Of a stretch of 64,000 bases of DNA, positions 25,859 through 34,872 are shown in pieces (positions within the stretch are counted from its first letter, which is position 1; every line of letters begins with the position of its first letter). A program made the position numbers and the translations under genes. The notes beneath the pieces were generated by a model, which saw only the letters and a list, made by a program, of their open reading frames with translations, searched no databases and had not been told where the DNA came from. Source of the DNA: an uncultured bacterium (lineage in GTDB: Bacteria; Planctomycetota; UBA8742; UBA2392); NCBI GenBank assembly GCA_938014885.1, contig CALLQI010000004.1, positions 248,001 to 312,000 on the forward strand, in the 5' to 3' direction.

Positions 25859-26049
25859 GGCAACTGCTGTGGAACCACGGATTCACACGGATAGACACGG
25901 ACAACGGCTTTGGGTTCAACAGCAACTGCATTTTCCCACGAGGCGCCACGAAGTACGGCAAGCGCTTTAGAAGCTAACCGCAACTGCTTTAACCGCCAGA
26001 ACGCCAAACAGACTTTGGCGTCTTGGCACCGTGGCGGTTAGCAGTAGCC
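25859..26049. repeat. Inverted-repeat mosaic, copy R6
   Basis: Contains GGCAACTGC linkers, a CCACGGATTCACACGGATAG module, a GGTTCAACAGCAACTGC module, a CCCACGAGGCGCCACGAAG module, and at the right a compact inverted pair AACCGCCAGAACGCCAAA / TTTGGCGTCTTGGC...GGTT. Sits in the gap of 374 bases between the aminotransferase and the next minus-strand gene. Confidence 0.8.
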
Positions 26050-26124
26050 ATATGCCATTCTTCGCGGTCTTCGCGTCAGCCGTTTGCAGTGCCGCCAGGC
26101 TTGGAACGGTAGCGCGAACACTGC

Positions 26125-26151
26125 GGGGGCGTGCTTCTCATGCACGCCCCC
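26125..26151 (-). terminator. 10-bp hairpin ending the 28890-26173 transcript
   Basis: GGGGGCGTGC, seven-base loop, GCACGCCCCC; perfect stem 21 bases after the stop at 26173 on the minus strand. No clear T-run, so likely but not certain as a terminator. Confidence 0.6.
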
Positions 26152-26172
26152 TGGTTGCCGGCATTGACTGGC

Positions 26173-26373
26173 TCAGCGGCCCAGCAATGCGCGGCCGGGG
26201 CACAGCAGTTCGGCATAGCCGCCGATCACCTGGCGGCCAGCGCGGGTTTCGCTGACGACCACGTCGTTGAGCGCGGCGATCCGGCAGTGCGATTCGACGG
26301 TGGCGTTGTGCAGCGCGCCATCGGCGGTTTCGTACCACACGGCAAAGATATCGCGATTGGGGAACGGCTGCAT
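26173..26373 (-). CDS. Hypothetical protein, 66 residues
   Basis: Small soluble protein (MQPFPNRDIFAVWYETADG...). It starts nine bases after the stop of the Kelch lipoprotein gene and has a good ribosome site (GGAGCCGACC before ATG), so it is probably expressed by coupling to that gene. No family recognised; the leader is nearly identical to those at 8262 and 44607. Confidence 0.6.
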   Translation of the reverse strand: MQPFPNRDIFAVWYETADGALHNATVESHCRIAALNDVVVSETRAGRQVIGGYAELLCPGRALLGR

Positions 26374-26382
26374 GGTCGGCTC

Positions 26383-28890
26383 CTATGGCTGGTAGGCCAG
26401 GTTCAGGGGTTCGGTTTCCGTGCCGTGGCCGATGCCTGCGATGATCCACAGCTTGCCTTCGTGGGCGATGCCGGCGCCGAAACCCGTGCCCCAGTCGGCA
26501 TCCATCAGCCGGGTCACTGTGCCGCCCGTGCCCGCGCCATTGGGCGTGAAGCGATGCAGTTCGCGGGTACCGGTGATGCTCGCATCCCAGCCGCACCAGA
26601 TGTACAGGTCGCCGTTGATGCGCCCGAACATCGGGTAGTAGACGGGGTTGGTCAGCGTACCGAAGCTGCCGGCCGGGGCCGTCGCCAGCGCCACGTTCAC
26701 GCTGCTTGGATCAGGCTGGTACATCTCAATGCTGCCGCTGATCGCGCCGCCGCTGCCGGTCTGGCCGACGGTGCCTTCGCGGCCGGCCACCAGGTAAATG
26801 CGGCCGTCGATCATGGCCGCCGCCGGGAAGCGCCGGGGTGTGTACGGGGCGGTGTCGAGCTTGACGTGCCAGGTGCCGGTGCCGACGGAGCTTGTCGGGC
26901 ACTCGTACATCAGCACTTTGTCGTGGAACTTCTTGCTGAAGGTGTTGCTGCCGGCGCTGTCTTCAGGCTGGTAGCGCCCGCCGATGATGTAGATGCGGTC
27001 GTCGGCGTCTGCGGCTGCGTCGTGGGCGACCATCGCGAACTCGCCCCATCCACGGATGCCCAGCGCGCCCTCAAGCTGTGGCAGCGAAGCCACGGTTTCC
27101 CAATTGCCGCCCAGCGGGTGGGCCAGTGCCACGCCCGCGCCGTCGCTGACTTGCAGGCGGTACACCTCATGCCAGAAGTCGCCGTTGGTGTGCACGCCGG
27201 TGGGCACGCCCACTTCGCCGCCCGCAACGTAGATGTAGCCGCCGTAACTGTGCTGCACAAAAGCCGCACCGTGGTAGCGCACGGCCGTGGGCAGGTCGCG
27301 GCCGGTGTCTTCGAACTTGAAGTGCTTGGCCGCTGGCGCGGTGCCGCTGCTGGTGTGAAACACACGCACGGTGTCGATCACATCGACTTCAACGCCGCCC
27401 AGCACGTAGATCGCGCCGCTGGCGTACTCCGGGTGCGGGGCAACGACCATGGCTTCGCCCCAGGTTTCATAGATCGGGTTGGTGCTGCCGTTGTAGAGGC
27501 GGCGCTCTCCGTTGACCTGCCAGAAGTCGCCGGCGTTGCTGTCAAAAAAGCGCACGCGCACGGTGCGAGTGTCGGTTGCCCCGTTGTCATCGACGCGGAC
27601 GCTGAAGCTGCGCAGGCCGAACTCGGTGGGTGTACCGGTGAAGCGGCCGTCGGCGGTGAAGCTTACGCCCGCCGGCAGCGCGCCCGAAAGCAGCGTGAAC
27701 TGCGGCGCCACAGGTGCCGCACCCTGGTTCAAGGCGTCAACCTGGGCGTTGATGCTGCCGCCTGCGGTGTCGGCCTCAAGGCGCTCAGTGGTGATAGTGA
27801 CGTCGCTGAAGCTGAGGCGGAACATGTACGCGTTTCGGTTGTACAAGGCCGCGCCAACGTCGCCCGGGGCGTTTGCTTGCAGGTAATAGAAGCCCGGTGC
27901 GGCGTTGTGATGGACGATGGTTTCGTCGTCGGTCTGGTAGCCGGTGCTGCTGGCGACCATGACCACGGCGTGCGTCGGCGGGCCGGTGTAGTACCACAGG
28001 TACAAGTCCACTTCGCCCACGAGGCCGCGGAAGAAGGCCTCAATCTTGATCGTGCCGACACTGCCGGTGTTGAAGCGGAAGTAGTCGTCGGGGTCGGGCT
28101 TGGTGATGTTCACGTCGCTGTTCAGGGTCAGCGGCGTGGCCTGCACGTGCACATCGGCGGCGGTCAGGCGGCCGGGTGTGGCCGCCGTAGGGAACAACTG
28201 GGTGCCGGTGCCGCGGGTGTCGTTGTTCTCGAGGCTGTCCTGGGCGTAGGTGTACGGGATGCTTTCGTAGACCACGAGGTCGAGGCTGGCGGTGTCCACG
28301 ACGCTGGTGCCGACCAGCAACTCAATATCGAGAACGTACAGGCCGCCAACGGTGGTCATGCCGCTGAGCACACCCGCCGGGGTCAGCGTGAAGCCCGTGG
28401 GCAAGGTGCTGCCCGATGCGAGCGCAAACGTCGGGTTCAGGCCTGCGACGGCGTTGTGGGTCAGCGTTTCGTTTAAGACCTGGCCGCGGATGTTGCGGGG
28501 CAGGCTGCTGGTGGTGATCTGCGGCGCTGCGGCCACAGTCAGCGTGATCGTGCGGGTGGCCGTGCGCGGCATCATGGCCGCGTCGGTGGCCATGACTTCA
28601 AGGCTGAGCGCACCGGCGGCCGTGGGCGTGCCCGAAAGCTCGCCGCTTGCGGAAAGTGACAGCCACGCCGGTGGCGTGTAGCCGACATCCCAGCTGAAGC
28701 TGACGGGGTTGGTGCCGTGCTCGGTGGTGAGCTGGGCTACGAACGTCACGCCGGTGATAGCGGTGCCGACGCTGCCCTGCACGATGCGGAAAGTACCGCC
28801 GGACCCGCCGCCCGATGAGCTTGAGCTGCCTTCGCCGCATGCTGCGAGCAGCAGCGGCAAGGCAAGCGCTGCGAAACGAAGTTTGTTCAT
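26383..28890 (-). CDS. Kelch-repeat lipoprotein with putative-Ig and pre-peptidase-type domains
   Basis: 835 residues. Lipoprotein signal ending LLLAAC, then a Ser/Gly spacer, two or three cadherin-like putative-Ig domains (LSASGELSGTPTAAG, LTPAGVLSG, FTADGRFTGTPTEFG), a segment like bacterial pre-peptidase C-terminal domains (DPDDYFRFNTG ... GFYYLQANAPGD), and a C-terminal Kelch beta-propeller (GAIYVLGGVEV, GYIYVAGGEV, DRIYIIGGRYQ, GRIYLVAGRE, GKLWIIAG). Expected on the cell surface in binding or adhesion. The ATG at 28890 has AGGAG upstream. It follows the larger Kelch gene and shares with it the motif listed at 28920. Confidence 0.88.
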   Translation of the reverse strand: MNKLRFAALALPLLLAACGEGSSSSSGGGSGGTFRIVQGSVGTAITGVTFVAQLTTEHGTNPVSFSWDVGYTPPAWLSLSASGELSGTPTAAGALSLEVMATDAAMMPRTATRTITLTVAAAPQITTSSLPRNIRGQVLNETLTHNAVAGLNPTFALASGSTLPTGFTLTPAGVLSGMTTVGGLYVLDIELLVGTSVVDTASLDLVVYESIPYTYAQDSLENNDTRGTGTQLFPTAATPGRLTAADVHVQATPLTLNSDVNITKPDPDDYFRFNTGSVGTIKIEAFFRGLVGEVDLYLWYYTGPPTHAVVMVASSTGYQTDDETIVHHNAAPGFYYLQANAPGDVGAALYNRNAYMFRLSFSDVTITTERLEADTAGGSINAQVDALNQGAAPVAPQFTLLSGALPAGVSFTADGRFTGTPTEFGLRSFSVRVDDNGATDTRTVRVRFFDSNAGDFWQVNGERRLYNGSTNPIYETWGEAMVVAPHPEYASGAIYVLGGVEVDVIDTVRVFHTSSGTAPAAKHFKFEDTGRDLPTAVRYHGAAFVQHSYGGYIYVAGGEVGVPTGVHTNGDFWHEVYRLQVSDGAGVALAHPLGGNWETVASLPQLEGALGIRGWGEFAMVAHDAAADADDRIYIIGGRYQPEDSAGSNTFSKKFHDKVLMYECPTSSVGTGTWHVKLDTAPYTPRRFPAAAMIDGRIYLVAGREGTVGQTGSGGAISGSIEMYQPDPSSVNVALATAPAGSFGTLTNPVYYPMFGRINGDLYIWCGWDASITGTRELHRFTPNGAGTGGTVTRLMDADWGTGFGAGIAHEGKLWIIAGIGHGTETEPLNLAYQP

Positions 28891-28919
28891 GACTCTCTCC
28901 TGTTCCTTCACGAGACTTT

Positions 28920-28941
28920 GACTGAGACTCAGTATCAGATA
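28920..28941 (-). promoter_or_regulatory. Motif shared by the two Kelch genes (copy 1)
   Basis: On the minus strand: TATCTG, three bases, CTGAG, then CT and AGTC, 30 bases before the start codon. It includes the palindrome ACTGAG-T-CTCAGT. The same 22-base layout with four changes precedes the next Kelch gene (31066-31087), at a similar distance. Likely an operator or promoter element. Confidence 0.5.
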
Positions 28942-28950
28942 GACTCTCAA

Positions 28951-28977
28951 GGAAACCCGCCAACGGGGCGGGTTTCC
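28951..28977 (-). terminator. Terminator of the large Kelch gene
   Basis: GGAAACCCGCC, loop, GGCGGGTTTCC: perfect 11-bp stem 14 bases after the stop at 28992. On the minus strand a short pyrimidine run (TTTCCTT) ends it. It separates the two Kelch transcripts. Confidence 0.75.
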
Positions 28978-28991
28978 GTTTCATTCAATCG

Positions 28992-31031
28992 TTACGGTTC
29001 AATCCACACAAAGTTCAGCACGCCCTCAGCATTGTGCGCCGAGTACAGCAGCAGCCGCTTGCCGAACGCGAATGCCTGCGCTTCGCCAAGCTCAAGCCCG
29101 ATGTTCTCGACGGCCACACGCCACTTGCCGGTGGCCGGGTCGAACTCTTCGATGCTGCGGTCGCCCTTGAAGCCGTCTTCCGTCAGGCTGCTGCCGCCCA
29201 GCAGATACAGCTTGCCGTTCAGCGGGATCAGCTTGGGTGAAAGGCGCAGCGTGTCGGGCGAGGTGGCGACTTCCCACTTGCCGGTTTTGAAGTCGTACAC
29301 GTCAACCTGGTCCACTTCGGCAAAGTCTTTGGTCATGCCGCCGACGATGTAGTACTTGTCGCCAAGCAGCGCCCCGCCGAACGCGCGGCGCTTGGTGGGC
29401 AGCTTCGTTTCAAGCTTCACGAACTCGGGCTTTTCGGCCTTGGGGTCGTAGCACCACACGGCGTCGGATTCCTGGAACTGCTCCTTCTTGCCGCGGGCGG
29501 GGTCAAAGTCCATGCCGCCGAACAGGTAGACCTTGCCGCCATGATGCGCGAGCCCGAACTGCGTCAGGCGCGCCGGCAGGCTGACTTTCGACTGCGACCA
29601 GATGTCGGCTTCCAGGTCATACTCATAGATGTCGGCGTGGCTGACCGCGGCCTCTCCGTTATGGCCGAAGCCGCCGATGGCCATGCCGATCTTGTCGCCG
29701 AAGCGGTCGTTCATGCCTTCCACGTAGGTCACGAAACTCTGGCGCTTGACCGGTGCGGTGGCCAGGCGCTCAGCGCGCAGGGTGACGAGGCTCAGCTTGA
29801 AGGCCTCATCGGTGAAGTTCTCGGGCTTGAACTGGTGGTCTTTGGTCGAGGTGTTGCCCCCAAAGGCGTACAGCGTGTTATTGAAGAAGAAGATGCCCTG
29901 GCGGGTCTTGGCAATGCCGGGCGCCGGGATCTGCAGGTGCGTCAGGCCGGGCCCGGTTGCGCCGGGCGTGATCCATTCGATGTTGCGCAGGTGGCCGCCG
30001 CGCGTCGTGCCCGCGATCGCGATCAACTGGTTGCCCGCGGGCAGCAGGCGGTGAAAGAAGCGCGGGAAGGTCAGCGTGCCTTCGTTGCGCCAGGACTCTT
30101 CGCCCGGGGCGTGGCTGAACAGGTCGCCTTCCATGGTGGTGGCGTACACGCGGCCGTTCAAGTTCACGGCTGACGTGCCGAACGCGGTGCCCGGCAGGTC
30201 GGGGCCCTTGCTCCACTCATTCCGGGCGGCGTCGTACAGGTCCACGGCGGCCGACATGCCGGTCTCGGTCATGCCGCCGATGGCGTACAGCTTGCCCCCG
30301 GCCTGTGCCAGTGCCAGCGCGCGGCGCTTGAAAGGCTGGGCGATGCTCTTCCATTCGGGCTTGTCGACCTTGGGGTCGAGTACGAGCGCGGTGTCGTGCC
30401 ATGCGCCTTCTTCGGCGGCGCGGGCCAGCTCATCAGCCACCAGCTTCCAGCCGCCGACTACGTACAGCTTGCCGTCCACCACCAGCGCATCGTGGCTGCT
30501 GCGTGCGTCGGGCATGTCGGGGAGGTCGACCCATTGACGCGTCAAGGGATCGTAAGCGGCGGTCTTGGGCGTGCTTTCGAGCTGGGCCTTTTCGTCGGCT
30601 TTGTTCAGCGCGGTCATGCCGCCGACGCGGTACAGGCGCGTGCCGTCGCTGACCAGCGCGACGCTTTGCAGTCCGACGCCGCCGGGCAGCACTTCCCACG
30701 TTTCGTCGCGCAGGTTCATGCGCCAGAACGTGCGGTTGAAGCCCTCGCGGTCGTAGGTGTGCGCCGGGCTTGCGTGGCCGCCGTTGAGGTACACGAAATC
30801 GCCCTGCACGGCCGCGCCAAAGCTGGTGAATGAGGTCGGCATGACGCTGACCTTCTGTTTGCGCATGACCTGCGTGGGAACGGTCGGGTTCGGCGTGGGC
30901 GTCGGTTCAGCGGGGGCGGTGTCGGCTGCCTTGGACGGGGCCTTGGCATCGGCAACGGGCGCTTTGTCCTGCGCAACCGCAAGCACAGCGGCGGCTGCCA
31001 AGGCGAGGAAAGCGAGTGTGGTCCTGTGCAT
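28992..31031 (-). CDS. Secreted Kelch-repeat protein, two propellers
   Basis: 679 residues with signal peptide (MHRTTLAFLALAAAAVLA), an Ala/Pro-rich linker and about twelve Kelch motifs (GDFVYLNGG, TRLYRVGGMT, GKLYVVGGW, GKLYAIGGMTE, GKVYLFGGMD, DKYYIVGGMT, GKLYLLGGSS and others), enough for two beta-propellers. No catalytic motif is seen; a binding role outside the cell is inferred. The ATG at 31031 starts the signal peptide, with GGAG nine bases upstream. Followed by its own terminator and then the second Kelch gene. Confidence 0.88.
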   Translation of the reverse strand: MHRTTLAFLALAAAAVLAVAQDKAPVADAKAPSKAADTAPAEPTPTPNPTVPTQVMRKQKVSVMPTSFTSFGAAVQGDFVYLNGGHASPAHTYDREGFNRTFWRMNLRDETWEVLPGGVGLQSVALVSDGTRLYRVGGMTALNKADEKAQLESTPKTAAYDPLTRQWVDLPDMPDARSSHDALVVDGKLYVVGGWKLVADELARAAEEGAWHDTALVLDPKVDKPEWKSIAQPFKRRALALAQAGGKLYAIGGMTETGMSAAVDLYDAARNEWSKGPDLPGTAFGTSAVNLNGRVYATTMEGDLFSHAPGEESWRNEGTLTFPRFFHRLLPAGNQLIAIAGTTRGGHLRNIEWITPGATGPGLTHLQIPAPGIAKTRQGIFFFNNTLYAFGGNTSTKDHQFKPENFTDEAFKLSLVTLRAERLATAPVKRQSFVTYVEGMNDRFGDKIGMAIGGFGHNGEAAVSHADIYEYDLEADIWSQSKVSLPARLTQFGLAHHGGKVYLFGGMDFDPARGKKEQFQESDAVWCYDPKAEKPEFVKLETKLPTKRRAFGGALLGDKYYIVGGMTKDFAEVDQVDVYDFKTGKWEVATSPDTLRLSPKLIPLNGKLYLLGGSSLTEDGFKGDRSIEEFDPATGKWRVAVENIGLELGEAQAFAFGKRLLLYSAHNAEGVLNFVWIEP

Positions 31032-31065
31032 CGGTGATCTCCAGTAGCGTGTCGTGTCCAATTGC

Positions 31066-31087
31066 GACTAAGTCTCAGGAGCAGATA
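31066..31087 (-). promoter_or_regulatory. Motif shared by the two Kelch genes (copy 2)
   Basis: TATCTG, three bases, CTGAG, ACTT, AGTC, 35 bases before the start; matches the copy at 28920 in 18 of 22 positions. The inner CTGAG/CTTAG symmetry is imperfect here. Confidence 0.5.
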
Positions 31088-31145
31088 CTCCATCAACCAC
31101 AGTATGTCAACGACCGTGATGGATTATTTCCTCATGCAGCAGAAT

Positions 31146-31514
31146 TCACTCCGATGTGAACACCACGAACTCGGCCATTCGGTCAAGGTCTTTGCGCGGG
31201 ATGCCGCCGGCTGCTGCCGCGAGCTCATCCAGGCTGCGGATAGGCGCATGCTTTCGCGCTTCGATGATCCGTTGCGCCTTGCGCTCGCCGATGCCGGGCA
31301 GGGCCGACAGTTCCGTCTCGCCGGCGCTGTTCACGTTCACGCGGGCAGCCGGCAGCTCGGTGTGCGTGTGCGCGGGCTGGCGCGGCGCGCGTTCGTGCAA
31401 CCAGGCCCAGGCTGAAAGGCCGGCCACAGCCGCCAGCAGCACAAGCAGCACCGCGATCTCGCCGCGCTGCAGCCGGTACCACGCTACCTCAGGCTGGTCT
31501 ATGCTTGGTGCCAT
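31146..31514 (-). CDS. ComEA-type helix-hairpin-helix protein with membrane anchor
   Basis: 122 residues: a short cytoplasmic start, one membrane helix (IAVLLVLLAAVAGLSAWAWL), a linker, then a tandem HhH DNA-binding domain (VNVNSAGETELSALPGIG, KAQRIIEARKHAPI, SLDELAAAAGGIPRKDL). This is the layout of ComEA-like DNA receptors for uptake; small HhH proteins of the same type also occur without competence genes. The start codon (complement of 31512-31514) overlaps the ruvC ATG by two bases on the other strand. Confidence 0.85.
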   Translation of the reverse strand: MAPSIDQPEVAWYRLQRGEIAVLLVLLAAVAGLSAWAWLHERAPRQPAHTHTELPAARVNVNSAGETELSALPGIGERKAQRIIEARKHAPIRSLDELAAAAGGIPRKDLDRMAEFVVFTSE

Positions 31515-32028
31515 GACGCGACAGTCTAGGCCGATCAACGCCAGCTTGCGAGTTCTGGGCATCGACCCGGGCACCCGCGTCGTGGGCTGGGCGATTGTGG
31601 AAGGCAGCACCAGTCGACTGAAGCTGGTCGGCTGCGGCGCGATCCGCGGCCCGGAAGGCGACTACGCGGCGCGACTCGCCCACATCCACACCGAACTGGC
31701 CCGCATCGCCGCCGAATCGGGCTGCGTTGAGGCCGCCGTCGAGGAAATCTTTGCCGGCCGCAACATGAAGACCGCGCTCGTGACCGGCGAAGGCCGCGGC
31801 GTGGCGTTGGCGGCTTTGGGCGCGGCCGGCATGGCCGTGAGCAGCTTCCCCAGCAAGGTGGTGAAGCGCGCGGTGACGGGCAACGGCAGCGCCAGCAAGC
31901 AGCAGGTGGCGCGGATGGTTGCGTTACAGCTGGGGCTGGGCAAACCGCCCAGCCCCGCTGACGTAACCGACGCGTGCGCCGTAGCAATCACGCGCATCTG
32001 CCGGCCGGGCTACTTGCCGGCGCTGTAG
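31513..32028 (+). CDS. ruvC: Crossover junction endodeoxyribonuclease RuvC
   Basis: 171 residues, usual for the family; resolves Holliday junctions with RuvAB. The catalytic acids are visible: Asp in VLGIDPGTRV, Glu in AAVEEIFAGRN, and the Asp pair in SPADVTDACAVA. The ATG overlaps the divergent comEA start. A TTG codon giving MRVLGIDPG is a possible alternative start. It ends by overlapping the convergent 32010 gene by 19 bases. ruvA and ruvB are not in the window. Confidence 0.94.
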   Translation: MTRQSRPINASLRVLGIDPGTRVVGWAIVEGSTSRLKLVGCGAIRGPEGDYAARLAHIHTELARIAAESGCVEAAVEEIFAGRNMKTALVTGEGRGVALAALGAAGMAVSSFPSKVVKRAVTGNGSASKQQVARMVALQLGLGKPPSPADVTDACAVAITRICRPGYLPAL

Positions 32029-32936
32029 ATACCGCGCAGGGCACCCGCATCGCCGCTGCTGATCAGGCCCTGCTTCTGGTACTCGTCGATCTTGGCCTTG
32101 CGGGCCGCGGCATCGAGCTTGCTGAACTCAACGTCCAGGGCATGCATGAACAGGGTGGTGCTGCGGTTGCCCGCGACCATCCACGACAGGTCGCCTTCTT
32201 TGTTCTTCGTGACCTTCTGGATCCACGCCAGCTTCTTTTCGGTGGTGTCGAGGTCGGCCTTTTCGTGCAGCGCGCGGGTCAGCAGGGCGTGGTGGACGCC
32301 CGCGATGCCAGCCCAGTCGATACTGGTGCTGCGAACGAGCTTGCCGAACATCTCAAGTTGCTTGTCGATGTTGCCTTCGGCCGGGCGCAGATAGTCGTAC
32401 GCGTAAAGGCGGGTCAGATCGTAGGCCTGGCTTTGGTCAAGTTCGCGCGCGTCCCACAGTTCCTTGATGCGTGCCAGCTTGGCGCCGCTATCGGCCTTGA
32501 GGAAGGCCTCGTCCTTCCACAGTCGTTCGGCACCGTGGATTTCGACCAGGGCCTCCACCGCGCCCAGGTTGCGCATGGCCACATTCAGCGGGCTCTTGTA
32601 GTCCTTGCTGATCCCGCCAAGCCACTCCACAAAGGGCACCAGTTTGGTGTGCGGGTCTTTGTCGTTGGCACGGGCGTACGCCAGTACCTCACGGATCGCC
32701 ATGCCGCGCGCGCGGTTGCTGTCGATGCGACGTTCCTTCAACAGCTGCGCCAGGATTTCGGCGCGCTTTTGCAGGTCGCCCGCTTTGTAGGCTTCGTCAG
32801 CGGCCAGATGGGCGTCAAGGTCATCAATGATCGCGGGCTTTTCCTGCGCCTGCGCCTGCTGCTGCATGCTGGAAACGCCATATCCGGCCGCACCCGCGAA
32901 CAGCACGAGCGCCGCCACCGCCAATTTCATCTTCAT
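32010..32936 (-). CDS. Secreted helical protein of unknown function
   Basis: 308 residues with signal peptide (MKMKLAVAALVLFAGAAGYG, then a Gln/Ala-rich stretch ending near AQA). The mature part is almost entirely helical, rich in Ala, Lys, Leu and Asp (ERRIDSNRARGMAIREVLAY, ARIKELWDARELDQSQAY), without a recognised motif. The ATG at 32936 has GGAG eight bases upstream; the frame upstream of it only translates the repeat mosaic. Convergent with ruvC, overlapping it slightly. Confidence 0.75.
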   Translation of the reverse strand: MKMKLAVAALVLFAGAAGYGVSSMQQQAQAQEKPAIIDDLDAHLAADEAYKAGDLQKRAEILAQLLKERRIDSNRARGMAIREVLAYARANDKDPHTKLVPFVEWLGGISKDYKSPLNVAMRNLGAVEALVEIHGAERLWKDEAFLKADSGAKLARIKELWDARELDQSQAYDLTRLYAYDYLRPAEGNIDKQLEMFGKLVRSTSIDWAGIAGVHHALLTRALHEKADLDTTEKKLAWIQKVTKNKEGDLSWMVAGNRSTTLFMHALDVEFSKLDAAARKAKIDEYQKQGLISSGDAGALRGIYSAGK

Positions 32937-33013
32937 ATAAGGCTCCGTAGTGTGAGAAATTGTGAGCCGCGCCATGGTAGCGCAAGACCACCCGCGCGCG
33001 AGAGACTTGCCAC

Positions 33014-33361
33014 GGCAACTGCCTTTTCCCCACGAAGCGCCACGAAGAACCACTAAGAACGGCAACTGCTTTCGGGTTGAACTGCAACTGCGACAAACGA
33101 TTGACCGCCAAGGTCGCCAAGAATCGCCAAGGACTGCAGTTCGCCCGCCGTTGGCGGGCGTCCCCAGCCTTTCGGCCGGGGCTGTGCTGGTATCCGTGTC
33201 TATCAGTGTGAATCCGCGGTTAACCCGCAGTTGCAGTTCTTCGTGGTTCTTAGTGGCCCTTCGTGGGAAAACGCAGTTGCAGTTCTCCGCGCCTCCGCGT
33301 CTCCGCGCGAGAACGCCGTTGCTGTTACCTGTGTCCACCCGTGGCTCCAACGCAGTTGCCG
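33014..33361. repeat. Nested inverted-repeat mosaic, copy R7
   Basis: Left: GGCAACTGC, CCACGAAGCGCCACGAAG, GGTTGAACTGCAACTGC, CCGCCAAGGTCGCCAAG. Right: ATCCGTGTCTATCAGTGTG, CTTCGTGG/CTTAGTGG, CCTCCGCGTCTCCGCG, CTGTGTCCACCCGTGG, closing CAACGCAGTTGCC. At the centre is GCCCGCCGTTGGCGGGC, a perfect hairpin. It ends eight bases from the stop of the XRE-type gene. Confidence 0.85.
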
Positions 33362-33368
33362 TGCATCG

Positions 33369-34814
33369 TCAGGACGTGAATCGCGTGAATACCGCATAGC
33401 CCTTCGGGATGTGCGCGGCGAAGAAGTCGGCCGCTGCGGTGTGCCCCGGGTCGGTCTTGGGAAGCAGGGCCAGCGCGTTGCCGTGGTGTACGGTCATGGC
33501 CAGCATCGCCATGTGCACCCGGGGCGGGGCGGATTTCAGGATCGTCTCGGCCTCGGCGTGCAGCTTGCGCGCGAGCTTCAGCTTTGCGTGGCGCGCCACC
33601 AGGCAGCGGAAGATCAAGTCGTCGAATCGCTCGTTGACCGGCCCTCCGGGCTTGGCGTTCGAGGAACCCGCAAATTCGGCGCAGGCACTTGCCCCGCGGC
33701 CGTGCATACCCTCCAGCACCAGCCGGCCGACGCGGGCGTTGCGGTCTGTGGCCGCGGGTTCCGAAAAACGCTCCAGCGCCATCGCCAGTTCAACAGGTGT
33801 GCCCAGTGCCAGCGCGTAAGTGATCATGCCGCCCGCATGGGCGGGGCCGCAGTCGCCCATATTGGCGGCGTCGGCAAAGCTGATGCTGCCGCTGAGCAAA
33901 AGGACGCGGATCAGCATGCTGCGCTGGTTGCCTGCCAGGCGCGCTTCGGGCTGCGGCAGGGCGCCGGTGATGCGTCGCATGCCTTCATGCAGCGCGCCCT
34001 CTTCGCACAGTATGAAGCCGCTCAATGAACGCAGGAAACGCGCCACGGCGTTGCCCGCGAACGCGTCGCCGGCAAGGGTCAGCGCGCCCTCGCAAAGGTT
34101 GAAGGCCTCGCGCAGGCGGCCGACACTCTGCAGCGCGTTGGCGAGGTTGGTGGCCTCACGCAGGCCGCGTTCGTCGATCATGCCATCGCCGCCGAGCGTG
34201 CGGCGGAACAGGCGTGTCTGGGCGCGGATTGATTCGCCTTCTTCGCGCGCCAGAAACGCGTGATACGCCAGCGTGCGGTCGAAGCGGTTTTGCAGCTCAT
34301 CATCGTCGCACAGCCGCGCAATCTGGCGTGCGGCCTTGCGCAGGTCGTCTGCCTTCTCGAGCTGCCATTTGTCGAGCGCCTTCCAGTAGTCGTCCAGAAT
34401 GCGGGCAAAGATCGGCCCGGTAGCTTCATGAATCCGCGAGCGCAGCTTTTCGTAGCGCTGCAGCGCGTCGTTCAGTTCACGCAGCACGCGCAGGTGGTGC
34501 GCGCCGGTCAGGCTGCCGAGCTGGCTGCTGGTCACCGCGTTCATGGCGGCCACAAGCTCAAGCAGATCGCCGGCCATCTTGCCGGTGTTGGCGCTGACAT
34601 CGCTGAGAAACGGCGTGCCTTCGCCGGTCAGCAGCCACGCGGGATTGACGCCCAGTTGACGCGTCAAGGCCGCGCCGAACTCAAGCGGCATTTTGCCGCC
34701 GCGCAGGTAGCGGCTGACGTTGTTGCGCTGGGTGTGCGTGCGGCGCGCGATTTCAGCCTGGGGCCAGCGCTGGGCCAGGAACTCAAGGCGGGACGTGAAT
34801 TCGTCAGTTTTCAT
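33369..34814 (-). CDS. XRE/Cro-type HTH regulator with long helical domain
   Basis: 481 residues. Residues about 1-70 form an HTH domain of the Cro/C1 type: LAQRWPQAEIARRTHTQRNNVSRYL then a GVNPAWLLTGEGTPF tail typical of this family. The remainder is helical and Ala/Leu-rich with TPR-like helix pairs (LREATNLANALQSVGRLREAF), suggesting a signal- or peptide-sensing domain in the manner of TPR-containing regulators. The target is unknown. It is divergent from the GEVED protein gene across a 661-base repeat-filled gap, which it might control. Confidence 0.8.
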   Translation of the reverse strand: MKTDEFTSRLEFLAQRWPQAEIARRTHTQRNNVSRYLRGGKMPLEFGAALTRQLGVNPAWLLTGEGTPFLSDVSANTGKMAGDLLELVAAMNAVTSSQLGSLTGAHHLRVLRELNDALQRYEKLRSRIHEATGPIFARILDDYWKALDKWQLEKADDLRKAARQIARLCDDDELQNRFDRTLAYHAFLAREEGESIRAQTRLFRRTLGGDGMIDERGLREATNLANALQSVGRLREAFNLCEGALTLAGDAFAGNAVARFLRSLSGFILCEEGALHEGMRRITGALPQPEARLAGNQRSMLIRVLLLSGSISFADAANMGDCGPAHAGGMITYALALGTPVELAMALERFSEPAATDRNARVGRLVLEGMHGRGASACAEFAGSSNAKPGGPVNERFDDLIFRCLVARHAKLKLARKLHAEAETILKSAPPRVHMAMLAMTVHHGNALALLPKTDPGHTAAADFFAAHIPKGYAVFTRFTS

Positions 34815-34872
34815 GATCACCGGACTCGGAGCATAGGTTGACAGTCACTGCAAACGGCTGGCCATACGGAAC

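Noticed and set aside
31146..31514. Competence locus around the ComEA-like gene
   Set aside because: No comEC, pil or dprA gene is in the window; the TfoX-domain gene is 23 kb away, so linkage is not supported.
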